A stretch of DNA of 64,000 bases from the NCBI RefSeq assembly GCF_905147045.1, contig NC_065918.1, forward strand, positions 14,880,001 to 14,944,000, in the 5' to 3' direction. A program made the translations under genes and the position numbers. The stretch is from Nymphalis io. Taxonomy: Eukaryota; Arthropoda; Insecta; Lepidoptera; Nymphalidae. How positions within the stretch are numbered: position 1 is the stretch's first letter; the number at the start of each line of letters is the position of its first letter. A model generated the notes under the pieces. It was not told the DNA's origin. It ran no database searches and saw only the letters and a list, made by a program, of their open reading frames with translations. This document shows positions 11,580 through 25,200 of this stretch, piece by piece.

Positions 11580-13548
11580 TCGCGGTTGACCGGAACGCTG
11601 CCGCCGTTGTCGTTCGAGCCAAGCCCACACGTCATCGCATCGCATCGCTTGCGCATACTACCATGACGCCCCGACGGTTGGCCCGCCTCTGCAGGCCTCC
11701 AAATCCTAGGGGGTTCTCAGGGTACAAACACCCCCTAACCCCGGCAACACTTAGGGCGGGAGGAGAAGAAGCGCATAGCGCCGACGCCTTCTCCCCGGTC
11801 TTCTTCGGCGAAGCGAGTCAGCGGAGGCACTCTCCTCACGCTCCCGCTCCGCTGCCCCCTTCTGCGACATGACATTTTCGCAGAAGAAGACCGTCTTCAA
11901 CCAGCACCTCTCACTACCAAGCATGGCATTTATCACACTCGGCAGCGAGAGGTCTTCACCGACTAAGGCCGCCAGGGACAGGCGCTGAGGTCCCCAAGCG
12001 GCACACTCCATCAGAGTGTGGCACGCTGTGTCCGAATGCGCACCACACTCATGGCAGGAGGGTGTCACCTCCCGCCTCGCTATCCAGTGCAGGTACTTAC
12101 CGAAACAACCGTGTCCGGTAAGTACCTGCGTAATGTGAGTGTGCCGTGACTCCGTTCCACCCAGCGACTCAAGTGGGGGCGGACCACCTCCACTGTCACT
12201 AGGCCTGCCGAGGGGGACCTCAGGTCCTCCTCCCACCTACTAATCAAGGCTCGCTGGGCTAGGGCCCTGACTCGCTCAACCTCCGCCGATCCTGGACGGA
12301 CGCCGCTTGACCTCGTTTCTACCCGGAACCGGTGCACTTCCGCAAGCACCTCTGCCTGGAGTTCCAAGGGCGGATCGCTCGCGAGAAGTGTCGCTGCCGT
12401 CCATGACACCGTACGGTACCCACGTATCTCTCTACCGCTATGACTATTTGCGGCCTCCGTAGAAAAGCTCTGTTACGAGTGGTGAGAGCATCCACCCAAA
12501 TGGGTGCACCGTACAACGCTATGGAGCGTACCACGCCATCGTATAAGCGCTGGTGGGACATGGTGTTTCCGGCCCTCCTACATTGGGTAGGAGGCGGCCC
12601 AGGGCAGCAGCAGCGCTTATGAGTTTCGGGCCGAGTTGGACAAAATGCTGCCTGAAGCTCCATCTTCCGTCCAGGATAAGGCCCAGATACCTCATCTGGG
12701 CTTGCACCTTAATCACCATCCCCTGGACGGTGATAGACGCCCCTCGAGGGGGACCCCGACGTGGACCGTGGAATAGGAGGGCCTCTGTTTTTGTGACAGA
12801 GACCCTCAAGCCCAGCATCCCAATCCGGTTCATGGCCAGGCGGGCCGCCCCCTGAAAGGTCTGCCCCGTCGCCGTGATGAGGGTGTCATCCGCGTAGCAC
12901 AACACCCTCATTCCGGGAAGGATGGGGGCCCTAAGGAGCCAATCGAATCCGACGTTCCACAGGATTGGGCCGAGTACCGACCCCTGTGGAACGCCGCAGC
13001 CTACCCAACGCCGGACAAGTCGCCCATCGTCCCCCTCCCAGAGGACCACTCGGTCCCGAAGGTATGCCCCCAACAGCCTTCTGAGGTAGGGAGGCACCCT
13101 GTGGTATCGGAGTGACTCCCTTATAGTCTCGAAGGGAAGACTGTTAAAGGCGTTCGCTACGTCCAGCGATACCGCCAGGACTACGTCTCCTCGGGCCACC
13201 GCCTCGGTGGTCCAGGTCTTTAGGGCGTCAATGATTGATCGACCCTCCCTGAACCCGTACTGAGCCTCTGAAAGACCCGGCCCCACCTCGTTGAGGTGCT
13301 GAATAAGACGGGCAGCGAGGATCTTCTCGAAGAGCTTGCCCGTCTCATTCAGCAGCACAATTGGCCTATATGCCGAAGGAGAATCGAGTGGACGCCCCTC
13401 CTTCGGCAACAGAACCAACTTTCCTTCCTTCCACAGCTTCGGAAACTGCCCACTGGAAAGACATTCATCAAACAGTTCCCGAAGTCTCCCACCTAGATGT
13501 TCCAGGGCGTGTTCTTGGTGACGCCCTGGAACCCCGTCAAGACTGCAT
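11580..13548 (-). pseudogene. R1-like LINE, 5' truncated and frameshifted
   Basis: A GC-rich minus-strand LINE that codes for the C-terminal two thirds of an ORF2. Reading starts inside the reverse transcriptase at a DGVPGR motif near 13545, so the endonuclease and finger region are missing. The frame ending at 12519 holds LPKEGRPLDSPSAYRPIVLL, QYGFREGRS, a D…N…F palm motif, GVPQGSVLGP and the catalytic CYADD (codons at 12885-12896). A second frame (about 12640-12400) continues with LYDGVVRSIALYGAPIW. A third runs 12409-12080. A fourth (12236-11751) carries a CX2CX8HX4C zinc knuckle near 12000-12060. At least three frameshifts separate these frames, so the copy cannot make a full protein. The layout and C-terminal knuckle fit the R1 clade (R1/TRAS/SART group), by memory. 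The 3' region runs to about 11580. Confidence 0.85.
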
Positions 13549-16500
13549 TTGCAAAAAATGTAATAGAGATAAAATACTGCTTGAGGAACTTGAGAAGGAG
13601 GCCTTGAGGACAAGGGCCAATAACATTTCAGCAGCCTTAAAGGAGGATGACCACTTAATTAAGAGGCTTGTCATATTGTAAATACCTATCAAATTAACAA
13701 ATCATTATCTTATTTCAAAAAACGCGTTACTGAGATCAACTAAATAAAGATACATGCATAAAAGGTGAAACATTTGCTTTTCATACCTTCAGCGATGTCG
13801 GTAATTTTAAGCCGAGCCAAAGACAAGCTGTAATCAACCCAATGTCTTAAGTATAACTTGTCAAGGAAGTAAAAAATGTTAAGAATTAACAATGGATTCG
13901 ATAACTGTGGATATAAACGTGTAAAATGAATACATCGACCGATAGTGGTAGTTAAGAGCGAAGTTTAGCGATTTGATTTTATTGAAAAATAAAAGCCTTA
14001 CCCCAAATGCACTAAAACACAGAGACATTACGCTTATTATAGGTGATAGGAAAAATAAGTGTCATATTATTATTAATATAATCATTGCAATAATTTTATA
14101 CGTTGCAGTAAAATATTTGATTATAAATATTATCCAACACCCACTGTTGCCGATTGTGCATGCCAAACTCAAAAAGTACTGATGGTTTCAAATGTTTCTA
14201 GTTTAATAAAATTAAAATTTGACCAATTTTGAAACAAATACGGTTTTGAACATTTCAGTTTAAGCTTATCTTCTCTTTACATAACTGACGGATATTCAGG
14301 TCATCTGAAAATACAGATAACTATTTTAAATGGAATTCAAAGCGCACGGAAAATAGAAATTTAGCCTATGCAGACGAATTCTGAGGTTCCTTCCGAATAT
14401 ATCCCTTCGTTAAAAGCTAATAGTGATACCATTTAAGTGTGACTGATATTCTAATTCTATTCTGTGTTAATATTTTTAACATCGATGTATTTTTCAAATG
14501 AATTGTGTATTATAAATAAAATATAGAACTTTATAATGATTAATGTTAAGTTGAAATTTTTTTTGTTAAGTACCTATATTAGGGCAGATGCTTAAATCCA
14601 AGGTTTGACTCAGAATATAAACAATTTAACGCCAGACAGTTCGATATCTATTCATAGTTCATTTCAATTTAAATCTTTTTATAAGCAATAAGCAAATTTT
14701 AATTTAGATTAAATAAATAACACTGCGTTTTTTATTATTGAATTTTGTGTTAGATAAGCAGCAGCAGCAGGAGATTGTGGATTTTAACTAAAGGTTGCAA
14801 ATTTATATCAGGCGTTAAAGAACAACATAGTGCTTAGCTGATTTTGCCTCGGAAACTAATCAGTCATATGAATCAGTACAAAGTATTCGGACTAAGTTTT
14901 GAATTGGAATGAATCAAAAGATAGGATTAGGATCATAAGAGATTATCGATCGCGTATTTAAAACTCAGAAAAGCTTTTATAATTTTTTATTATATTCTGC
15001 TTGATTTATGTTTAGAATTCACAACCAGTGAAGGTAAGCATCAATTAATAGCACGTTCATCTATTGGATTACCTGCTCACTTTGCCTACCTGATTTTGAG
15101 CAGCGTGAGTGCGTAAGTTTGAAGCTCAGATGAGGCTTTTTTACACATTTTACGCATTAGGACATAAATGAACCGCTAGTTTATTTATTCTTAGTCAACT
15201 GTTGGCTATGCTTTTTTCCTCTACTCCTCAATACCTCCACTGAATGATTAAGCTGATTCTTTTATTTGTTATACTTTGATTTGATTGATGATGTATATTT
15301 CTTCGATTTTATAGATTTTATCATATATATTTTTTATTGAACATATCACTTCTCACTTATTTAAACAGCGCTTAGATGGATCTAAAAACTATAAACCTCT
15401 TTGCCATCTTTCATTTTTATAATCAGCGTATATTATAACTTATTTATTAAAGATCGATACATCGTTCCATCATTTATTTTCCGTATAATGAATTACACTA
15501 TCGGTTCTACATAACTTGTTTAGCGTTCGTTTCAGATGTATTTCACGTTCTTATGTCTATATCTAACTATATCGCTCCAACACGATGTGTAGTATACACA
15601 TTGCGATGTAGTCACTGAACTCTCATCGACCGTATTCAATGCAATACCATTGTTTTTACACATTTTCAAACATTATAACTGCACATTTCAAAAATGACTG
15701 ACCTAAATTGCGTTGTTAACAGATATGGTTTATTATCATTACGATTTCAATACGGTTTTAACTTTGTAGCAATAAATCTAAATAGATCAATTCATTATTT
15801 TTTTTACAAATTTAACAAAAACATAATCAAATTTGTTTTATACTAACTATTTAGTTTTTATTAAAATTATTTTTGTTGGAAATAATATAAACTTTCTGTC
15901 TGTCCATCCGTATGTTGCAGCGTCATACGCGCAAAAGCCACAGGAAGAAAATATTACTTTAAATTACCGTATTACAGCATAGAGCAATACGAAGCATTGA
16001 TACGGTAAAATATAACTGATAAGTGACTGTTTACTAAGAAACACCTGAACAAAACCCTTCATAAACATACGCACACATTAATTTAAGCAATATTTACATG
16101 AAACGCAAATTTTTAGATAGTGTATAATAACGGGTCATATTTTGGCGGCTGTCATTCCCCCAGAGGTTTTTTTTAATAAATTTCGTGTTTGCTTTGCTAT
16201 AAATGTGAGTGCCTATTTTGTTAGCGTATTTGTAAACGAAAAAACTTGTATTTGTAGATAAACCAAATTGGTCTGACGCGCACGTATGGAAAATCTGATG
16301 AATTTCACATTCAATTTTAGATAGTGTTGTTTTAAAATCTTTAGAAACGTTCGTAAATATTGATTATTTTTATCACTCTCAGCTAGTAAAATAAAAATAA
16401 GTCGAAAGTCCACATTACATCCAGACCAAAGTTTTTATTAAGACTTTTACTTTTATTCTTCGTTTATTGTTTAAAAATTATCAAATAACAATGTATATAA

Positions 16501-16721
16501 TTATTTATTAAAACAAAATTGTATTAATGCAATGTATTAGGAAAAACAAATACGGTTATAAATTATTAAATTCCTTTATGAATTAGCTGTTTAGCGCTCA
16601 TTTAATCAATCAATATTTACAAAGCGCTGTCTCCTCAAATGAATTAAACCAGTCCACCCCTAATTAAGGCCTGATTAATGTATGTAAATAGATGCATGTT
16701 ATTATTATGTCACAAACGATA
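13549..16721. other. Intergenic, no gene seen
   Basis: AT-rich with no coding motifs that I can support. A (CAG)n run of about four units is at 14758-14770. Short lepidopteran-style 'ctttctgtctgtccatccg' text near 15890 may be the edge of a dispersed repeat. Confidence 0.5.
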
Positions 16722-16887
16722 TTTTTTTTTTTTTTATAGAATAGGAAGGCGGACGAGCATATGTGCCACCTGATGCTAAGTGGTCACCAAACGCCCTTAG
16801 ACATTGGCATTGTAAGAAATGTTAACCATCGCTTAAATCACCACCAACCTTGGGAACTAAGATGTTATGTCTCTTGTGCCTGTAGTA
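16722..16887 (-). mobile_element. Family B copy, 5' truncated
   Basis: It starts with an oligo-T run and 'atagaataggaaggcggacg', and ends abruptly at 'cttgtgcctgtagt', so only the 3' half of the minus-strand element is present. It closely matches 5303-5603 and 46588-46885, which implies a recent origin. Confidence 0.88.
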
Positions 16888-17160
16888 GTATGACAAAATA
16901 ATTAATAGGAACTAATTTTGTTTTTTAAAAACGAAACACAAAAGACAATTTTAATGAAATAATATTCATACTTTGCAGGCGACTCGACAAAACAAAAATA
17001 TTACCTATTATTTATATATAAACAAAAACCGAATGATTGATTTACGAATATACGATTTTATATTAGAACCAATCGTGGAAGTAGTTTTTGGAACAGGTTT
17101 TTACATGTATGTGTTCTCGTAAAACTCATTACGTAATTTACCTAGTACATTTAAATTCTA

Positions 17161-17262
17161 GTGTTTGCGCACACACTTGTACACTATAATATGTTCCACG
17201 CTTCTCTTGTCTTCCTAGAGAGTAGCTGCCGTAACCAAAATCGATCAAAAACATGACGATTT
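17161..17262 (+). mobile_element. SINE-D 3' fragment
   Basis: 'gtgtttgcgcacacacttgt', 'aatatgttccacgc', 'gagagtagctgccgtaacc' and 'gatcaaaaacatgacg' match the 3' end of the fuller copy at 36290-36626, so I place it in the same tRNA-derived family. The tRNA-like head is absent. Confidence 0.75.
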
Positions 17263-17314
17263 TAGAAAATTATGATGAATTAAATTATTAGTATATTAAT
17301 ATGAGAAACGATGA

Positions 17315-17358
17315 ATTCAATTCTATGCAACTTGAACTCAAGTTGCATAGAATTGAAT
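17315..17358. repeat. Perfect 21-bp fold-back palindrome, 2-nt loop
   Basis: The arm at 17315-17335 is the exact reverse complement of 17338-17358, separated only by AC. The first 15 bases of the left arm also occur once at 2008-2022. It has no TE-like ends or target duplication. Confidence 0.95.
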
Positions 17359-18689
17359 GTTTGGTTAACTAACCATCCATTGTTAAATATACGGGTTACA
17401 GGGTAATATGTCACGATCCTTTTAAAGGGTTATAGTTCAGGACAATAGCTATCAAATGACCCCCAAAATGCTTATGCAAAAGTGTATCGTTTTCGAGTCA
17501 TTAATTTTTTAATATTTTTTTTATTTAAAGGATGTTTAAGATTCTAAAATTCAATAAAAAAAAATCAACGTATTTTCCCTATTTTTTTTTTTGTATTTCT
17601 TGCTAGGGTACATCCTAGTTAATAATAACCAGTTATAAAACAAAAACAATCTTCAAGCATTTTTAAATTACAGATCCAAAACTGTACAACTTTTCGATTT
17701 TTAATTTTGATTCTTTAAGTTACTCGCAATTTTTTTGTAAAAATCACTATGGCTCTTATCGTGCGGATCATTTTAAAAACATCTGCGTTTCCTTAGCTAT
17801 CCATCGGTACATAAAAAGTACAGTAACAATCATAAACTCAGGAGAAAATTAGATAACAAAGAGACCAGGTAGGAAATTCTAAGAAATGCTATTGTTAAGA
17901 AATTAAATCTGGATCAAAGACAAAAGGACCTCAATGCAAAGTAGTTAAAGATTATTTTTAATAGGGGTAATAGGTAAAAAAGGAGCTGACTTATTGAAAA
18001 ATATTAATTCCTAAGGTACGTAATAACGTTTTTTTTAAATACCATGCCAGAAATTAAAATTGATTCTAATTTTAATGGTAATGACTAGCTAGGCATAGAA
18101 ACCCGTGCTAAAATGCGGATTTGTGGAAACGCGTGTATGAAAGTTTCTGAATGTTTCGAATAACTTACCATTTCAGACAATCTAATTGTAGAATTTATCT
18201 ATGAATAATATATGACAATATTTCCTCACTATTTCACAATTCATATTAAATTTGTATAAAAGTAAAATTATCACGTTAGCTAATTTACAGGATACCAAAG
18301 GAATGTGTGATTCACTTTCAATTTCATTGAGGGCTCGCTGCTGTTCCACACATACTTCCCACAGAAATTTATTGTTGAATTGCTATTAAAATCATTCAAA
18401 TGCAATAAATAGTAAATAATTTTACCTTTATTAATCTATACTTAATATTATACTAGTTTCAGACAGTGTATGCTAGGGGGCGTCATTGATAGTTGATAGT
18501 TAGCAACTTTATATCTTTGACCCAATTTCATGATGATTGGATGTAAGAGCGTAACTCACTACCACGTCTATAATTTTAGTCAGGAAAGCCAACAGCCTAG
18601 TTCTTTGAATGTGCTAATCTCAGGACCTGATAAAACTGTTTTAACTGATTAAATGTATTTAAATAATAAAACAGCTTGTTTTATTTATA
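17359..18689. other. Intergenic, no gene seen
   Basis: AT-rich. The text around 18470-18560 ('caatttcatgatgattgg') resembles tails of common dispersed insect repeats, but too weakly to name. Confidence 0.5.
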
Positions 18690-18997
18690 GTACAGGTGGT
18701 TGGTATAGGTGGATGAGCATATGGGCCACCTGATGGTAAGTGGTCACTAACGCTTATTGACATTGGCATTGACAGGAATTTCAACCATTGCTGATATCGC
18801 CACTACGCCACTAGCCTTGGGAACTAAGACTTTATATCTCTTGTACCTGTAATTACACTAGCTCATTCACCCTTCAAACCGGAACACAACAATATCAAGT
18901 ACTGCTGTTTCGCGGTAGAATATCTGATGAGTGGGTGTGATGGGTGTGGTGTTGTACCTACCCAGACGAGCTTGCACAAAGCCCTACCACCAGTAAA
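18690..18997 (-). mobile_element. Family B copy, near complete
   Basis: 'gatgagcatatgggccacct', 'ggtaagtggtca', 'ccttgggaactaag', 'cttcaaaccggaacacaaca' and 'cgagcttgcacaaagcccta' are all in family order. The oligo-T tail is missing, and a small duplication ('gggtgtgatgggtgtggtg') sits near 18935. Confidence 0.9.
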
Positions 18998-20449
18998 CCT
19001 GCACCTCTGTGCACTGAACTTTTTATTTTGAGGATAAAGTTTTGTATTTTATTAAAGCGTACTGCTCCAATTCGGAGTTGATACAGATGTGGTAAAATTT
19101 CATCCAATACGTGCAGGTTTCTAACGAAATATTTATGAATGATTTATGTACGAGTTCTAACCATTGAGCCGTCTCGCAACATGTGAATGCTATATTCTTT
19201 TTTCGACATTTCATGACAGCATTTTACATTCAAAAATTCGTTCGAAACGACGAGTTTTTTATTTGCATATCAATCCTCATTCAATTAATATAAGCGAATT
19301 TAAAATTCAACACTGAAAAGTTCCACGATAACTACCTAAAATACGAGATGTTATAAAATTGTATATATATTCCTCGCTGAATATGATGAAAATGAAAACG
19401 AATTGAATCGAGGTTTACTTCGTTAAGAAGTTCAAGCGGTGAAAATTAAGCAATAGTATGTTTCAATTTTATGTCATAATCAGATGAGCTTGTTTTTAGA
19501 TTTAAATGATGAGCTTGCTTGTGATATTGTGAAAAAATCCAGGTAGCGGTTATGAATTGTTCAAATCTTTGCACGCTTATTTAACTACGGTAGCCATAAT
19601 TGTAATAATGTAAAAAATATCATTGACCTTGGTTGGTCATTACCAATCAAATGCTTATTATATTCAAATGCATATTAATTTTTATCGAAAAAATGTTTAT
19701 AGAACATAAATAAAGCCCAAGTGACATTTAGCCACGCCTAAAATAATGAATCTATCTATTGATTTACTAGCCAATCGTGGCTCGACTCATAAGTTCTTGG
19801 TTAACATAAAATACTGTTTTTTATGCAATTATTTATTTAACAACTTATCAAATGTAATACATTAAATAGCTGTAAAAGTTATTTTCAATTTATTCAACAT
19901 TTCTTCTGATAAGTATTTTGTGTATGTTAAGCTTACACACATATTTAATCGACCAAAATATTTCAATATAGATTAAGCGTATCATAGTACTTGTATTATG
20001 TAGGGTTGAAAAATTATGTAATATAAATACAAACAAAAAAATTAAACGGAATATTTTTACGACATAAAGTAATACCTTTTTTATCTTACCAATTTTGTAT
20101 TGATGTATATTAAATGAAAACAGCTAGTTTAAAAAATATGTAAGATGTTTCTCTCTTCAGCTTGTATATTTATTTAATTTTTAACACAGCGACACTAGGC
20201 TGACATGTTTATATAGATGTACTAGTTTTTGACCGCGTTTGAGGAGGGCAGGCAGGCGTTAGCACCCTAAGTCCTTTTCAATAACCCTGACAACGTATAT
20301 AAAGAAATGTATTTAAACCTTTATCATTTCAAATAATTTTCGTAAACCTTCCGCTTTTAATACCGAATTAATAGAATTACTCAAACCAATTAATGTTTTA
20401 TTTATATTTTTATCGCATATATCCAATGGAAATAAAGTCTTTATTGTAC
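18998..20449. other. Intergenic, no gene seen
   Basis: AT-rich. At 20218-20270 the text 'tactagtttttgaccgcg' may be a worn start of the same unclassified repeat as at 3108. Nothing else is recognised. Confidence 0.5.
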
Positions 20450-20693
20450 TAGGTAGGCAGACTGGCAAGTGGACACGTCTTTACATTAGCACAGTATGAA
20501 ATATTAACCGCTGCTGACATCGTCAATGCGCTACTAACCTTGGGAACTAAGACGACCTATGTGCCTGTAGTTATACTGACACTCACCCTTTAATCCGGCA
20601 CCCAACAGTCCTAAGTATCGTTTGGCGACAGAATATTTGATGAGTGGGTGGTGCCTACCCAGAGGGGCTTTCACAATGCCCTGCACTAAGTAA
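20450..20693 (-). mobile_element. Family B copy, degenerate
   Basis: It contains 'gaaatattaaccgctgctga', 'ccttgggaactaaga', 'tgtgcctgtagttata', 'gatgagtgggtggtgcctac' and 'aggggctttcacaatgccct'. It shows moderate divergence and small deletions. Confidence 0.82.
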
Positions 20694-22078
20694 ATTTAAT
20701 AATTTATACGTTTGTCAATACTCATTATTAATACATGTCTTATTTGTTTCTAGATTTCAGAGCTGTATATGTATTAATCTTTTTTAATTATTTTGATTAA
20801 TTTACCACTTCTTTTTTTCCATATTTCATAGTAAGTGGTTCAAGATACATTACGTTACATCTTTGAATAGCCATATCCTGACACCAAATATGGCGAAAAT
20901 TAATGTTTTAATTGCAACCGCACCGTTTTATACAAGTATAAATATTTTCCATTTACATTAAGATGTTAAAGACAGTTTATCGGTCATCATATTAAATAAT
21001 CGTATAATATTCTTCTCTGATAAATCATCGTCTACATCATTTACGAGTATAAGGATTATAAAAACTTACATCACATGCTACTTTAATGTTATAGATAAAT
21101 ACGTCATTTTATTAATGATTAAGTATTACTCACTAACTTAAATTATTTGGCTAACAGTTGCATGTTATGCATACTTCTATTGTCTCGTCCATGCATACTT
21201 CTACTGGTTCCTCTTTCACGCCTATTTCCGTTGTCTTGTTTACTCGGTCTTATTAGCACAGTCTTCCCTTTACTTGTTCCACAAAGTTACGAGTAGCTAT
21301 GGCATTTCAAAAAATCTTAATTTTACAAAATTACTCGTACAAAATTAAATAGCTCAGTGGACTATATTTTATTTAAAAAAAGGCGTCACATCAATCCGGG
21401 CTCTTATCATGAAGATATACCAACATATTACGTGGGAGCAAGTCCTTAATCTTATACTTTCTGGAACAGTAAGCACCTTTGTATATCATAACTATTACTG
21501 AGCTATAATTAGTACTGTCTCTAAAAGTGTTAAAACATAATCAATGGATTAATCATATCATTTGTAGGATAGGACATCTTAACAACAAGTCAAAATGACG
21601 TTAATATCATTTTATTATGTCGTCAGAAAAAGCGTTAAATAAAATAAATAAAGAACGAAATCAATTTAGGTTGTTATTTTCATTTGCAAAGTTTAGCTTT
21701 AGACTCACATGATCGGGAATCATGAAAGGAAATAACACAAATTATAAATTATGAATAAAGAAAAAGATTGATTAATTAATAATTACAAATAAGTAAATAA
21801 GAGTTTACTTGGTACTTTTGTTAAGATATTTTCTTATAAAAGCTATTTAATTGAACAAGTCAAGGAAATGATATTCACTAATATAATTTCCAAATACATA
21901 TACGATATAATTATTGAAAAATAAATCGTAATAATATGTAAAAAAAAACTAGAATTTAAATTAATTATTTACTTTTAATTGATCCAGTTATTAGATAGTG
22001 ATTAATAAAAATGTTTTCATTCTATATAATATCTAGGCTTAATAAATTGCGCAAGTGCAAAATCTGAATAAGTCCGGA
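20694..22078. other. Intergenic, no gene seen
   Basis: AT-rich with no coding motif or named repeat. Confidence 0.5.
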
Positions 22079-22287
22079 CAGTAACAGCCTGTTAATGTCC
22101 CACTGCTGGGCTAAGGCCTCCTCTCCCTTTTGAGGAGAAGGTTTGGAGCTTATTCCACCACGCTGCTCCAATGCGGGTTGGTAGAATACACATGTGACAG
22201 GATTTCAATGAAATTAGACACATGCAGGTTTCCTCACGATGTTTTCCTTCACCGTTAAGCACGAGATGAATTATAAACACAAATTAA
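22079..22287 (-). mobile_element. Metulj-like SINE, head-less copy
   Basis: Minus-strand copy from the distal tail ('gtaacagcctgttaatgtcc') back to 'cgagatgaattataaacaca', where it stops. The tRNA-derived head and both pol III promoter boxes are therefore missing. Similarity to the copies at 38.7-41 kb is very high. Confidence 0.92.
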
Positions 22288-24607
22288 AAATCCAAAATAC
22301 ATAATATAAAATATAATAAGATTTTTTTTTAAATTGCTATGGTTATGGATAAATTATTATTATTAAAGTTTGAAATATATCCCGTGAAGCAAGTGACAAA
22401 TTAAAGAAACAGTTAAAATAAAACTAGCTATAATGGTAATATTTAATAAAACATACGATTTGCGAGTTTAAAATATAAACCCGTGAAGTGTCACTTTTAT
22501 CATTTTAAGGTTAAATGCTGGTCCATTAGCGTATCCAATTGATACATGATTGGATTAAGGCATCGAGACACCTGTGTGACTAAGAGAAGCGATAGCGATT
22601 TAAATTTTTTTTTTTTGTATTTTATAAATGAATTCCACTTATAGTGACAACTATATTTTTCATGTTTGTCCGTAATAACATTAGTTATTAGTAGTCATGC
22701 TTAACTTATCACAACTTAATAAACTAATAATCGTTACAGAGGACAATCTGTATAATTATTATAGTCACGAACACATCGGTTCATTAACATCGGACCACCT
22801 ATAAAAGGGATGGTAAGTGTGTATTTTATGATCATCATAGATATTTTTTTATGATTTTTTTTTATAAAACTTGCTGCTAGCTAGCCAAACGTGCCGGCTG
22901 AATATGTAATTAAGGTTTTTGCATCGTGGTTTTATTTAACCAATGAGATATAAACATTCGCCAAAAGATTTATCATTTTGAAATAATAATGTTTAGATAC
23001 AACTAACATTTATATCAATATATTTTTTCAAGTAAATATTATGTTCCAAATAATTTTTTGGATAATTGTTTATTTATAAATGTCAAATCGACTTCGCAAG
23101 GGGGATTTCACCGATATAGAAAATAGGTTTATATTTTATTCATTTGTTAGTTTATATTAGTATGTTACATATGATAAATATGAATACTATCAAAATTGGT
23201 TTAAATTGTAATTTTATTGTGTAACATAGATTAATTTTTGTCTACGGTTTATAGATTTGGATAATATTAACTGCCAATTTGGATAATATTAACTTCACAT
23301 TTTATCCGTTTCGTACTGAAATATTTTTTGTTTGCTCGCAATATGGAATCGGTGATATTTTCCAATTGATTTGAATGATTATAGCCCAAGTTAACTAATA
23401 TAACATCTGAATAAGCGATAACAATAGAAAATTGATTCACTAATAACGCGTGTACGTGTGTACAAGTTATTGTAGTACTAGTAAGTGTACCTTAGAAGAT
23501 AAACATATACACAAATATTACAGATTTTCTTTAGCCTTTTAAGACTTATAATTTTATAGTACATTTTTTCGATGTATTTTATATGGCTTAGGAATCGTTA
23601 GAAATGTAAGCGTACGAAAAATATTTTTTCAGAAAAATGTCGTCGTTAGTAAAATGGCTGTATATTGTACAAAATATTTACAAATTATATACAAAAACAT
23701 TCCTCGTCTATCGCTATTTCTCTAAGTGATATCTGTATCAAAACCCAGCCAGACAGAAAGAAAAGAGAAAGAAAAAAGACAGAAGAAGAAAATGGTACAA
23801 ATAAAAGGTATACATTTGTGTATATCATCCTAAGTACTAATATTATAAATATGAAAGTGAGTCTGTTTGTGGAAACGCTTTTACATCTTAACTACTAAAT
23901 CGATCATTAACAAATTTTGCATATATGTTTTCAGGGGCACAGAAGAGAACATAATGTGTCTGAATCCAGATCAGGTGCTAAATCAATGCTGGCAGAAACT
24001 TACGGTTACGGTTTGACATGTTTTAAACCTTGTTTAGTGAGTCATTAGTTAATATCATCTTCTTCTTCCAAATGTCAATTCAAAAATGAGAGAAAGAGAG
24101 AAATTAGTGTTCAACTAAACAACCGCTAAGAAATTTTAAAATGTAAGGGTGATAGATTTTTAACCTCTTCCTCAGTACTGCCAGCCGCAATAAGAGCCCT
24201 TCCGATTTTTTAAGGACACTAAATATTGTAATGGTAATCTAGGTAAATTCAACTTTAGCTTTATAATTATAGACGGAAACAGGAATTATTACGCAATAAG
24301 CTAAAGTTTGATTATAATTAGCGGGTTGTAGGAAGATTAGGTTATTGGCTGGCGTCAATCGTGATAATATCGCTACTCGCTTTGACTTAGCTCGGTCGTT
24401 TATGTGTTCAATCTTTAAGCCCGCATCGGATATCTTATTTTTAGTAAATAATATTCAAAAAGCATCCAATAGGATTCAGTTAAAAATTATATCTGTACGT
24501 AAAAGTTTTCCATAGTGCAAAATTAAATGAGTTTATTTCTATTTTTTTTAATGATATAAAACACATAAAAGAGCAAATTGAACGTGGAAACCTTTAGAAA
24601 TAATACG
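22288..24607. other. Intergenic, no gene seen
   Basis: AT-rich. At about 23833-23935 the sequence 'ctaatattataaatatgaaa' followed by 'gtgagtctgtttgtggaaac' resembles a very common lepidopteran dispersed-repeat end. The open frame at 23665-23898 overlaps this and is not credible as a gene. Confidence 0.5.
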
Positions 24608-24785
24608 TACACTGTAAGAAATACTAGCCATCAATAGCACAATGACGCGGATGGTCGCTTAGCCCGTAGGCTTATTTACCTTTCAAACAAAGCAATACAG
24701 AGTAAGTATACATTTAGGAAATTACAATTTGTCAATAGAATAATTGGTAATTAATTGATTTGTACCTACCTAGCTAGACCTGTGC
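24608..24785 (-). mobile_element. Family B fragment, very degenerate
   Basis: 'cactgtaagaaatactagcc', 'acctttcaaac' and 'gacctgtgcaaag' follow the family order but with many changes. Confidence 0.45.
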
Positions 24786-25200
24786 AAAGTAAATTAATCA
24801 AATACCTATATATTAAGGACGTAAATTTATTTCTATTCTGATCATTTTGTACACACATGTGGTATCCATAAGTAAACTATAAAAATGAAAATCAAAATTT
24901 TTATCTTATATTAAGGTGTTATAAGTCAAATAGTAGTTTGTGGTAGTTACGTTTTTGATAGAAAATTTTGTTTGAAACTGATTCCAAAATTGGTCGGTAG
25001 ATGGCGCATTATTGAAATAAATACTATGGACGTTCCTGCAGGAAAAATAAGTTAAGTATAGTTCGTAAAATAAAATGGTATAAGATATGGGCGCGTTATA
25101 AAAAATAAAGAATAAAAAATGCTAATAAGGTAGGACTTAACGACATTTTTTTTTAAATATTTGATTTCAATTGCGAAGACAATCTAATACAATAGGACGC
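24786..25200. other. Upstream of Rdl, no feature named
   Basis: AT-rich DNA just upstream of the GC-rich block. The text near 25000 ('ggtagatggcgcattattg') is of a type common in insect repeats, but I cannot classify it. Confidence 0.4.

Noticed and set aside
11525..11872. 115-codon + strand open frame
   Set aside because: It is antisense to the GC-rich 3' end of the R1-like LINE.
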